Below, piece by piece: positions 1-7,660 of a stretch of DNA of 64,000 bases. A program made the position numbers and the translations under genes. The notes under the pieces are model-generated. The model worked only from the letters and a program-made list of their open reading frames with translations. It did not search any database and had not been told where the DNA came from. Every line of letters starts with the position of its first letter. Within the stretch, counting starts at the first letter, position 1. This stretch comes from Clostridium jeddahitimonense (GTDB lineage: Bacteria; Bacillota; Clostridia; Clostridiales; Clostridiaceae): contig LM994670.1 in the NCBI GenBank assembly GCA_000753455.2, positions 555,182 to 619,181 of the forward strand, given 5' to 3'.

Positions 1-689
1 AATATAATAGTAAATTATTAGAGGTAATATTAAATGAAAAACCTGATATTGTTGTTGCCACAGGAGATTTAATAGATTCTAATATGAAGAGAATTGATAA
101 TATAGTTTATTTCTTAGCAACAGTAAATAGTAGTATTCCTGTATTTTATATTCCAGGAAATAATGAGATGAGATGTAAGAAGCTTAATGAAATAATACAT
201 AAATTAAAAGTTAATAATATTTCAGTTTTAGATAATGAGATAAAGACAATAAAAATAAAATCTACCATTGTGAATATTCTAGGATTAGTAGAAAAAAGAG
301 TAGATGATGGAGAGTTATTTTATGAAAAGGTTAAGAGTAAATATGAAAGTGATAAATCAATTTATTTATTAAATAGACTAGAAAAGATGAACGGAGTTAA
401 GCTTTTACTTTCGCACTATCCTGAAAATTATGAAGCTAATGAGGATATTTCTTATAGTAAATATAAGTTTGATATTATGTTTTCAGGGCATGCACATGGA
501 GGGCAATTTATATTACCTTGTATAGGTGGATTATTTGCTCCGGGACAGGGAATATTTCCCAAGTACTATTCAGGGGTGTATGGAAAAGAAAATAAGTTAG
601 TTGTTAGTAGAGGGCTAGGGAACAGTGGATTTCCATTAAGACTTTTTAATAGACCGAATATAGTAGTTGCAGATATCCTAAGAAAATAA
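1..689 (+). CDS. Metallophosphoesterase, 3' part (5' end outside window)
   Basis: The reading frame is open from base 3 and enters the window inside the gene. The first residues include PDIVVATGDLID, the metal-binding GD block of calcineurin-like phosphoesterases. Later come PGNNE (where the family usually has GNH[DE]), LSHYPE and FSGHAHGGQ, the last two giving the histidine metal ligands. The arrangement fits membrane-associated YkuE-like phosphoesterases that act on phosphodiester or lipid-linked phosphate; the substrate cannot be read here. The GNNE variant replaces the usual catalytic histidine with asparagine, so activity may be altered. The stop codon lies inside the terminator hairpin at 677-715. 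The family call is firm; the N-terminus is unseen. Confidence 0.85.
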   Translation, partial: YNSKLLEVILNEKPDIVVATGDLIDSNMKRIDNIVYFLATVNSSIPVFYIPGNNEMRCKKLNEIIHKLKVNNISVLDNEIKTIKIKSTIVNILGLVEKRVDDGELFYEKVKSKYESDKSIYLLNRLEKMNGVKLLLSHYPENYEANEDISYSKYKFDIMFSGHAHGGQFILPCIGGLFAPGQGIFPKYYSGVYGKENKLVVSRGLGNSGFPLRLFNRPNIVVADILRK

Positions 690-715
690 TATGTTATTTT
701 CTTAGGATTTTTATT
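677..715 (+). terminator. Intrinsic terminator of the phosphoesterase gene
   Basis: Perfect 13-bp stem (677-689 with 694-706), 4-nt loop, then ATTTTTATT. The TAA stop codon of the gene is part of the left arm. Confidence 0.85.
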
Positions 716-839
716 ATAAATCATATTTATTTTTCATAATGATAATAGATAAGTATAGGGGTTAATAAGATTAAGATTGATTTACTTAAACTGTAAATGA
801 TGTTATTATTTATTTATAATTAATTAGTGAGGTGAATAA

Positions 840-1907
840 ATGGGAGCTGCTGTTTATAAATGTCCTAACTGTGGTGCGCATGTAACTTTTGATGCTGCTT
901 CACAAATGGGAAAGTGTGATTATTGTCTTAGTACTTTTTCTATAGAAGAGTTAGAGAATTACTTAAAAAAAGAAAGCAATAATAGAGATGAATATAAAGA
1001 AGAACGTATATCTGATGACTTAAGGGATGAAATAAATAAAAACACAAAGGTGTATTCATGTCCTAGATGTGGGGCTCAGGTTATAGCTGATAAATCTACT
1101 TCAGCAACATTTTGTTGTTATTGTCATGGCCCTGTAATATTAACAGATAAATTATCAGGAGATTTTAAACCATCAAAGGTTATTCCATTTAAGATAGATA
1201 GAAGAAAAGCAGAAGAAATATTACTAAGTTGGTCAAAAAAGAAATGGTTTATACCAAAGGAGTTTACTTCTGCAAAGCAATTAGAAAAAATAACAGGAAT
1301 ATATATACCATATTGGCTTTTTGATTGTGATGTAAACGGAAGTATGTATGCCACAGCGAAAAAGATAAGAACTTGGAGACAAGGGGATTATGAATATACT
1401 AAGACAGACATTTATGAAGTTTATAGAGAAGCAAAATTAAAGTTTAATAATGTACCTCAAAATGCCTCAACAAAAGCTGATGATAATGCTATGAGAGCTA
1501 TAGAACCATTTAATTATAATGAAATTAAAGATTTCTCTATGGCATATTTACCAGGATTTTTAGCTGATAAATATGATAAGAATAAGGAAGATGTCTTACC
1601 GGAGCTTAAGAAAACTGTTAATGGATCTGTTAATAGTGTTTTAAGAAATTCAATTAATGGATATAGCATAGTAAGTGAAAGAAGCTTTAATAATGAGTAT
1701 GAAGATTCAAGTTTTAAATATGCATTATTACCAGTATGGATGTTAACATACCAATTTAATAATAAGAATTACATTTTTGCTATAAATGGACAAACTGGAG
1801 AGGTGTATGGAGCTTTACCTGTATCAAAGGGGAGAGTTGCCATGTTATTTATTAGTGTATTTCTTATAACGCTAATTGTAGCTTTTATTGGAGGTGCATT
1901 AATATGA
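840..1907 (+). CDS. Zinc-ribbon (TFIIB-type) protein with C-terminal membrane helix
   Basis: The 355-residue protein carries two CxxC...CxxC zinc ribbons: Cys8/Cys11 with Cys26/Cys29, and Cys74/Cys77 with Cys92/Cys95. A long middle domain follows, and a single hydrophobic helix (about 331-352) closes the protein, so most of it probably faces the cytoplasm on a membrane anchor. The start ATG at 840 has GAGGTG 4 nt upstream. It overlaps the next gene by ATGA (1904-1907), indicating translational coupling with the TPM-domain protein. Proteins annotated as TFIIB-type zinc ribbon-containing occur in clostridia, but no biochemical role is known to me. The structural reading is good; the function is unassigned. 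Confidence 0.75.
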   Translation: MGAAVYKCPNCGAHVTFDAASQMGKCDYCLSTFSIEELENYLKKESNNRDEYKEERISDDLRDEINKNTKVYSCPRCGAQVIADKSTSATFCCYCHGPVILTDKLSGDFKPSKVIPFKIDRRKAEEILLSWSKKKWFIPKEFTSAKQLEKITGIYIPYWLFDCDVNGSMYATAKKIRTWRQGDYEYTKTDIYEVYREAKLKFNNVPQNASTKADDNAMRAIEPFNYNEIKDFSMAYLPGFLADKYDKNKEDVLPELKKTVNGSVNSVLRNSINGYSIVSERSFNNEYEDSSFKYALLPVWMLTYQFNNKNYIFAINGQTGEVYGALPVSKGRVAMLFISVFLITLIVAFIGGALI

Positions 1908-2722
1908 AAAAGATAGTCAGCAGAATATCAATGGTGTTGATGATAATGATAATTTGTATACCGTTAACTGGAAAGGTTAATGCTGAATTAAAGCGGGTTG
2001 TAGATAAAGCAGCACTATTTTCAAGTGAGGAAATTATCTCTTTAGAGAATAGTATTAGTGAGATATCTAATGAATATGAAATGGATATAGTTATAGTAAC
2101 AACTGATGATGTAGAAGGCAAGAGCTCTAGAGATTATGCAGATGATTTTTTTGATTATGAAGGCTATGGTTTAGGGAATGATAATAGTGGAATTTTAATG
2201 CTTATAAACATGGAAGATAGAGAAGTATATCTTTCTACATCTGGAAAGGGAATAAATTATTTTAATGATAATAGAATAGAAAGCATTTTAGATGATGTGT
2301 ATTCTCATTTAAGTGATGGAGATTACTTTAAAAGTTCAGAAGTATTTTTAAGTAGTACGAAAAGGTTTTTAGAAAGTGGAGTACCTTCAAATCAATACAC
2401 AGTAGATGAAAATGGAAATAGAGTAGAAGAAAGTGAAGATATTGCTGGAAGAATAGGTATGTCTATTTTAATTGCATTAGTAGTTAGTTCTGTAGTTTGT
2501 GGTATTGTTATATTTAATTATAGAAAACCTATGGCAGTAGCAGAAGAAAGTTATATAGATAGAAGTTCTATAAAGTTTACAAAAAGAAGTGATAGATTTA
2601 TAACTTCACATACGACTAGTAGAAAAATTCCTAAAAATAATAATAATTCATCAGGAGGAGCTAGTACTACGCATACATCAAGTAGTGGAAATTCTCATGG
2701 TGGTGGAGGTAGAAGCTTTTAG
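1904..2722 (+). CDS. TPM-domain (YgcG-like) membrane protein
   Basis: The 272-residue protein begins with a signal peptide ending around VNA (residue 27). A TPM domain (about 30-155) follows, recognisable from VVDKAALFSSEEI and the GxGxxYF region. Next are a transmembrane helix (about 183-206) and a low-complexity Ser/Gly/His tail ending GGGGRSF, which is typical of the family. The TPM domain should lie outside the cell. TPM proteins have been linked to phosphatase activity and membrane-complex maintenance, but the role of this member is unknown. Start and stop overlap the zinc-ribbon gene by 4 nt, so the two are made together and may form a complex. The degenerate TTAAGAG/TTAAGGG array and a terminator follow. 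Confidence 0.8.
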   Translation: MKKIVSRISMVLMIMIICIPLTGKVNAELKRVVDKAALFSSEEIISLENSISEISNEYEMDIVIVTTDDVEGKSSRDYADDFFDYEGYGLGNDNSGILMLINMEDREVYLSTSGKGINYFNDNRIESILDDVYSHLSDGDYFKSSEVFLSSTKRFLESGVPSNQYTVDENGNRVEESEDIAGRIGMSILIALVVSSVVCGIVIFNYRKPMAVAEESYIDRSSIKFTKRSDRFITSHTTSRKIPKNNNNSSGGASTTHTSSSGNSHGGGGRSF

Positions 2723-2726
2723 AGAG

Positions 2727-2768
2727 TTAAGAGTTTAAAATTAAGAGTTAAGGGTTAAGGGTTAATGA
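2727..2768. repeat. Degenerate tandem heptamer (TTAAGAG/TTAAGGG) array
   Basis: Six consecutive 7-nt units: TTAAGAG, TTTAAAA, TTAAGAG, TTAAGGG, TTAAGGG, TTAATGA. They sit between a stop codon and a terminator. A cleaner array of the same kind (TTAAGAA x7) is at 28727-28775. Confidence 0.7.
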
Positions 2769-2796
2769 GGAAACTGCTTTAGGGCAGTTTCTTTTT
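2769..2796 (+). terminator. Terminator of the zinc-ribbon/TPM operon
   Basis: GAAACTGC (2770-2777) pairs with GCAGTTTC (2784-2791) across TTTAGG and is followed by five T. Confidence 0.85.
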
Positions 2797-2936
2797 ATTT
2801 GAGTAAACTTTTTTTGGACAAATTTTAAACATTGTGTTAATTTGTGAAATACTTATTTAACTTAAGGAGAAATGGATGTATATTACTTATTATGTTGGAA
2901 AAAATCATAATTAGATAGTTAATTTAAGGAGAAAAG

Positions 2937-3812
2937 ATGATTAAGTTAATAGTTGATAGTATTTGTGACTTGCCGGAAGAAATCTTTGAAAAGTATGATG
3001 TTGAAGTATTACCACTTAGGGTATTAATTAATGATAAGGAATATTTAGATAGAGAGAATATAACAATTGATGAAGTTTATGCTGAAATGAGAAAAGGAGT
3101 ATTGCCTAGAACATCTCAAGTTTCACCAGGGAATATATATGAAATATTTGATAAAAATTGCGAAGAGGGTAATGATTTTATATATTTAGCCTTTTCATCA
3201 GTATTATCAGGTACTTGTAATTTAGCTAAAAAAATAGCAGAAGAATTTAAAGAAAAATATCCGGAAAGAAATATAGAGGTTGTTGATACTAAAGCAGGGG
3301 CTATAGGGATAGGTGTTATAGCTATGCAGGTATTAAAACTTATAGAAAGTGGAGTAGGTTTTGAAAAAATTATTGAAGACACTTATGAAATGGTAGGAAG
3401 TATAGAACATCTTTTTATATTAGAAGATTTAAATTGGCTTATGAAAGGTGGAAGAATAAATAAAGTTCAAGCTACCTTAGGAACTATGCTAGATTTAAAA
3501 CCTATGCTACAAGTTAACAATGGTTATTTAGAGGTTATAAAGAAGGTTAGAGGTAAAAAGAAATCCATAAATATGCTCTTAGATTTAGTTGAAGAAAGAA
3601 TGAATGGTTTTACAGATCAAATAATAGGAATTGGTCATGCTGATGATGAAGATATAGCTAAAGAGGTTGTTAAAGCTATAAAAGAAAGATTTGGAGAAGA
3701 TGCTAAGTGTGTCATTACTAAAATAGGGTGCGTTTTAGGAGCACATTTAGGAATAGGTGGAGTAGGTGTTATTTTCTTTAATAAAAAATTTGATTTTTAC
3801 GAACAATGGTAA
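2937..3812 (+). CDS. DegV family fatty-acid-binding protein
   Basis: The 291-residue length and the opening KLIVDSICDLPEE are characteristic of DegV/EDD proteins. The mid-protein TSQVSPG and SSVLSGT motifs line the fatty-acid headgroup site, and ...FILEDLNWLMKGGRINK... marks the second domain. DegV/FakB proteins are cytosolic carriers that present fatty acids to the kinase FakA for phosphorylation and phospholipid synthesis. No fakA is in this window, so partnership with FakA is inferred from the family only. The start ATG follows AAGGAG at a normal distance. The gene appears monocistronic, ending in the bidirectional terminator shared with convergent pflB. Confidence 0.88.
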   Translation: MIKLIVDSICDLPEEIFEKYDVEVLPLRVLINDKEYLDRENITIDEVYAEMRKGVLPRTSQVSPGNIYEIFDKNCEEGNDFIYLAFSSVLSGTCNLAKKIAEEFKEKYPERNIEVVDTKAGAIGIGVIAMQVLKLIESGVGFEKIIEDTYEMVGSIEHLFILEDLNWLMKGGRINKVQATLGTMLDLKPMLQVNNGYLEVIKKVRGKKKSINMLLDLVEERMNGFTDQIIGIGHADDEDIAKEVVKAIKERFGEDAKCVITKIGCVLGAHLGIGGVGVIFFNKKFDFYEQW

Positions 3813-3828
3813 AGCTTCTAAAATAAAA

Positions 3829-3862
3829 AGAAAGCCTACCCAAATTTGAGTAGGCTTTTTAT
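3829..3862. terminator. Bidirectional terminator between degV and pflB
   Basis: AAAGCCTAC (3831-3839) and GTAGGCTTT (3850-3858) form a perfect 9-bp stem. There is a T run on the plus side, and on the minus strand the hairpin is followed by CTTTTTATTTT, so it can end both convergent transcripts. Confidence 0.85.
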
Positions 3863-3863
3863 A

Positions 3864-6095
3864 TTACATTGATTTATGGAATGTTCTGTTTATAACATCT
3901 AATTGTTGTTCTCTAGTTAATTTGATGAAGTTAACAGCATATCCAGATACTCTGATTGTTAATTGTGGGTATTCTTCTGGGTGCTCCATAGCATCTAATA
4001 GAGTTTCTCTATCAAATACATTTACGTTTAAGTGTTGAGCTCCTTGAGAGAAGTATCCATCCATCATAGCACCTAAGTTAGTAATTCTACCTTCAGCAGT
4101 CTTTCCTAAAGCATCAGGAATGATTGAGAATGTATTAGAAACACCATCTTGAGAATGTTCATATGGAATCTTAGCAACAGAGTTTAATGATGCAAGTGAT
4201 CCACTGTTATCTCTTCCGTGCATTGGGTTAGCTCCTGGTGCAAATGGTTCTCCAGCTTTTCTTCCACATGGAGTTGTACCAGTCTTCTTACCGTAAACAA
4301 CGTTTGATGTAATAGTTAATACTGATTGAGTATGAGTAGCATTTCTGTAAGTTTTGTTTTGTCTAATCTTGTTCATCATAGATTCAACTAACCATGCAGC
4401 AATTTCGTCAACTCTATCATCATCATTTCCGTATTTAGGGAAGTCACCTTCAACTTCGAAGTCTACAGCTATTCCAGCTTCGTTTCTTATAGGCTTAACT
4501 TTAGCGTATTTAATAGCAGATAGTGAGTCAGCGCAAACTGAAAGTCCAGCTATACCACAAGCCATTGTTCTGAATACATCTCTATCATGTAAAGCCATTT
4601 GTAATTTTTCGTATGAATATTTATCATGCATGTAGTGAATAACATTTAAAGTATTAACATAAAGGTTAGCTAACCAGTCTGTCATTGTTTCAAATCTATC
4701 CATTACTTCATTGTAATCTAAGTATTCGCTGTCTAGTGGAATAGTCTTTGGTCCAACTTGAACCCCAGATTTTTCATCCTTACCACCGTTTATAGCGTAA
4801 AGTAAAGTCTTAGCTAAGTTAACTCTAGCACCGAAGAATTGCATTTGCTTACCAACTCTCATTGCAGATACACAACAAGCGATAGCATAGTCATCTCCCC
4901 AGTATGGAGCCATTAAATCATCATTTTCGTATTGAACTGATGATGTATCAATAGAAACCTTAGAACAGAAGTTTTTAAATCCTTGAGGTAATCTAGTTGA
5001 CCATAAAACTGTTAAGTTTGGTTCTGGTGATGGCCCTAAAGTGTAAAGTGTGTTAAGTACTCTGAATGAGTTCTTAGTAACTAAAGTTCTTCCGTCTAAT
5101 CCCATACCACCGATTGATTCAGTAACCCATGTTGGATCTCCTGAGAATAAATCATTATATTCTGGAGTTCTTAAGAACTTAACTAATCTTAACTTCATTA
5201 CGAAGTGGTCCATTAATTCTTGAGCTTCTTCTTCAGTGATAACACCGTTTCTTAAATCTCTTTCTATATATATATCTAAGAATGTAGAAGTTCTACCAAG
5301 TGACATAGCAGCACCGTTTTGGTCTTTTATAGCACCTAAGAATCCAAAGTATAACCATTGGATAGCTTCTCTAGCGTTAGTAGCTGGTCCTGATATATCA
5401 AATCCGTAAGTTGCAGCTAATCCTTTTAATTCTTTTAAAGCAACTATTTGGTCAGATAATTCTTCTCTTAATCTTATTACATCTTCATCTATAGTCTTAA
5501 CTTCTAAGCTTAATTTTTGTTGTTCTTTATCTTGGATTAATCTGTCCACCCCGTATAGAGCAACTCTTCTATAGTCACCTATGATTCTTCCTCTACCGTA
5601 AGCATCTGGAAGACCTGTAATAACACCTGATTTTCTAGCTAATCTCATTTCAGTAGTATAAGCATCGAAAACACCTTGGTTATGAGTTTTTCTATATTTG
5701 CTGAATATTTCAGAGATTTTTGGGCTTACTTCATATCCGTATGAGTGAGCAGCACCTTCTGCCATTCTTATTCCACCATAAGGCATAACAGCTCTTTTTA
5801 ATGGAGCGTCAGTTTGAACACCAACTATTTTTTCAAAAGCTTGATCTATGTAACCAGCTTTATATTCGTTTATTCCTGATACTGTTTCAGTATCTAAGTC
5901 TAATATTCCGCCATTTTCTCTTTCTTTTTTGAAAAGTTCACTAACTTCATCCCAAAGCTTTTTAGTTGCTTCAGTAGCACCAGCTAAGAAACTGTCATCT
6001 CCTTCGTAAGCAGTGTAATTAGTTTGGATAAAGTTTCTTACATCAACACTCTTTTGCCATTGGCCTTTATTAAAGCCTGTCCATTCTTGTCTCAT
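3864..6095 (-). CDS. pflB: Formate acetyltransferase (pyruvate formate-lyase)
   Basis: The 743-residue protein converts pyruvate and CoA to acetyl-CoA and formate by glycyl-radical chemistry in the cytosol. The catalytic cysteine pair is in [12 protein letters not shown], and the radical glycine is Gly718 in RVSGYAVNF near the C-terminus, followed by the usual [14 protein letters not shown] end. Length is normal for the family. GGAGG sits 8 nt before the ATG (6093-6095). The activating enzyme PflA, often the next gene, is not adjacent: the transcript ends in a terminator at 3829-3862, so pflA must lie elsewhere. The upstream region holds a Rex-like operator at 6273-6290, suggesting NADH/NAD control. 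Confidence 0.97.
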   Translation of the reverse strand: MRQEWTGFNKGQWQKSVDVRNFIQTNYTAYEGDDSFLAGATEATKKLWDEVSELFKKERENGGILDLDTETVSGINEYKAGYIDQAFEKIVGVQTDAPLKRAVMPYGGIRMAEGAAHSYGYEVSPKISEIFSKYRKTHNQGVFDAYTTEMRLARKSGVITGLPDAYGRGRIIGDYRRVALYGVDRLIQDKEQQKLSLEVKTIDEDVIRLREELSDQIVALKELKGLAATYGFDISGPATNAREAIQWLYFGFLGAIKDQNGAAMSLGRTSTFLDIYIERDLRNGVITEEEAQELMDHFVMKLRLVKFLRTPEYNDLFSGDPTWVTESIGGMGLDGRTLVTKNSFRVLNTLYTLGPSPEPNLTVLWSTRLPQGFKNFCSKVSIDTSSVQYENDDLMAPYWGDDYAIACCVSAMRVGKQMQFFGARVNLAKTLLYAINGGKDEKSGVQVGPKTIPLDSEYLDYNEVMDRFETMTDWLANLYVNTLNVIHYMHDKYSYEKLQMALHDRDVFRTMACGIAGLSVCADSLSAIKYAKVKPIRNEAGIAVDFEVEGDFPKYGNDDDRVDEIAAWLVESMMNKIRQNKTYRNATHTQSVLTITSNVVYGKKTGTTPCGRKAGEPFAPGANPMHGRDNSGSLASLNSVAKIPYEHSQDGVSNTFSIIPDALGKTAEGRITNLGAMMDGYFSQGAQHLNVNVFDRETLLDAMEHPEEYPQLTIRVSGYAVNFIKLTREQQLDVINRTFHKSM

Positions 6096-6445
6096 TGCTT
6101 ATACCTCCGATTTTCTAATATATTAATTTAGTTTGTTAAAACGATATCAATAATAATTCTTAATTAATAGTAAATTCATTAATGATTTTACCATCAAATG
6201 CGGAACGTTTCAATAGGTAATTAAATTATAAATATATTTCTAATATGGAAAATATTCTGAATATTCAGTTTGTTGTTAAAAAAATAACAATATTTTTCAA
6301 GGTACATTTATGCTATAAGTAAATTTTTAATAATTTAAAATTAAATATATTAGTAGTATTTTTTGAGCATCTTAATCATTACCAAGTAGAATTTAATTTA
6401 GTATTATGGTATTAAGCAAAAATATTTAAAGGAGTGGTGAAGATA
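6096..6445. other. Divergent intergenic region (pflB / cation efflux gene)
   Basis: This 350-nt, very AT-rich stretch holds no gene that I can see. It must contain promoters for both flanking genes. Visible elements are the palindrome CTGAATATTCAG (6257-6268) and the Rex-like site (6273-6290). Confidence 0.6.
6273..6290. promoter_or_regulatory. Candidate Rex operator upstream of pflB
   Basis: TTGTTAAAAAAATAACAA is an inverted repeat TTGTTA-N6-TAACAA, one base from the clostridial Rex consensus TTGTTAANNNNTTAACAA. Rex is an NADH-sensing repressor of fermentation genes. A site of the same form precedes asrA (36841-36858). Confidence 0.55.
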
Positions 6446-7348
6446 ATGAAAGTAGAAAACAAAGTATTAAAATTATCAGTTTTAGGTGCATTATTCTTTG
6501 CACTATTTGGTATTGCATGGGGATGAGCGATAGATTCTGAGATGATTATTTTCGATGGATTATATTCATTTATCAGTTTATTATTATCAATGTTATCCTT
6601 ATTTATAAGTAATTTTATGTCTCAAAAGGACGTAGAAAAGTTTCCTTTTGGAAAACATATTTTAGAGCCTTTAGTTATATCAATTAAATCTCTAGTAATA
6701 CTAATAATGTGTTTATTTACATTAGTTGGAGCAGTAAAAACTATAATAAGTGGAGGGAATTCTGTAGAATTTGGACTAGCTATAATATATTCAGTTATAT
6801 CTGTTTTAGGGTGTGGAATTATTTCTTTTTATATTAAAAGTAAAGCCAAAAGTTTGTCTTCAGAATTGCTTAAGGCGGAATTTAACCAATGGTTAATGGA
6901 TACAATATTAAGTGCAGCTGTATTAGTAGGATTTTTAATTGCGATAGTTTTATCTGCAAGTAAATTTAAATTCTTAAATCCATATATAGATCCAGCGATG
7001 ACTTTAATAGTATCAATAGTATTTTTAAGATTACCTATAAAGACATTTATGGAAAGTTTCAAAGAGATTATTGCTGTTAAAGCCGATGATGAAATAAATG
7101 AAGATATATATGTATTAGTAAAAGAGATTGAAGAAGAGTATAGATTTGAAGATTCAATAGCTAGAGTTTCTAAGATAGGTAGAGAACTTAGGATTGAAAT
7201 AGATTTTGTCTATAATCAAAACAGTAAACTAAAGACTTTAGACCAAATGGATAGTGTAAGAGAAGAAATAAATGATGCTATGAAGCATATTAAATATAAT
7301 AAATGGTTAAATATTTCATTTACTGGAAATAAGAAGTGGATAGTTTAA
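6446..7348 (+). pseudogene. Cation diffusion facilitator transporter, interrupted by in-frame TGA
   Basis: An ATG at 6446 has a strong GGAG site. The frame reads MKVENKVLKLSVLGALFFAL, continues to GIAWG, meets TGA at 6524-6526, and then runs on in the same frame through AIDSEMIIFDGLYSFIS to 7348. Upstream and downstream halves together make one ~300-residue cation diffusion facilitator (Co/Zn/Cd-type exporter): FDGLYS is the first metal-site region, FGKHILEPL follows, and the C-terminal cytoplasmic domain starts near residue 210. The internal ATG at 6542 lacks a proper ribosome site and would lose most of helix 1. Best explanation: point nonsense mutation (TTA or TGG to TGA) or sequence error. 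No bacterial SECIS-like hairpin was evident after the TGA. Confidence 0.75.
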
Positions 7349-7376
7349 AAGGTCAGCGAAAGCTGGCTTTTTTTTT
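7348..7376 (+). terminator. Terminator after cation efflux gene
   Basis: Stem GGTCAGC / GCTGGCT (with G-U pairs) around a GAAA tetraloop (7358-7361), then eight or more T. Confidence 0.85.
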
Positions 7377-7538
7377 GTACCAAAATAGTTACTTAATAAA
7401 ATTTCAAAAATTAATATTTCTGTGAACATTTTATTAAGTAAAATAGTCTAATAAGTAAAGCTTTAAATTGAAATTTATGACTATGGCCTTATAAATTCGA
7501 CGATAGGAAAAATATTGCATATAAAATTAAATGAAAAC

Positions 7539-7577
7539 AAATTGTAACTAAATTGTAATGAAATTTTAAGGTAATAT
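7539..7577 (+). promoter_or_regulatory. Three 11-bp direct repeats and -10 box (Pho-box-like) before the lipoprotein operon
   Basis: AAATTGTAACT, AAATTGTAATG and AAATTTTAAGG follow each other without gaps (7539-7571). A -10 like TAATAT (7572-7577) comes immediately after. Tandem repeats with 11-bp period ending about 10 bp before a -10 are the classic binding arrangement of OmpR/PhoB-family activators. The repeats also resemble PhoP/PhoB half-sites (TGTAAC/TGTAAT). No cognate regulator is nearby. The rest of the 7349-7660 gap shows nothing else. Confidence 0.5.
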
Positions 7578-7660
7578 AAGTAGTATACAATAACAAAAAA
7601 TGGTATTATAAGATAAAAAGTAAAAATATAATATTAAATATAATAAGTATGGAGGAATTT

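Noticed and set aside
2876..2914. 12-codon ORF with AAGGAG upstream, before degV
   Set aside because: Spacing is good but the peptide is too short to judge and the region is likely degV leader; kept only as a note.
6520..6560. TGA in the cation efflux gene as a selenocysteine codon
   Set aside because: The position is in a hydrophobic helix, not a Cys/redox site, and no SECIS-like hairpin is seen just downstream.
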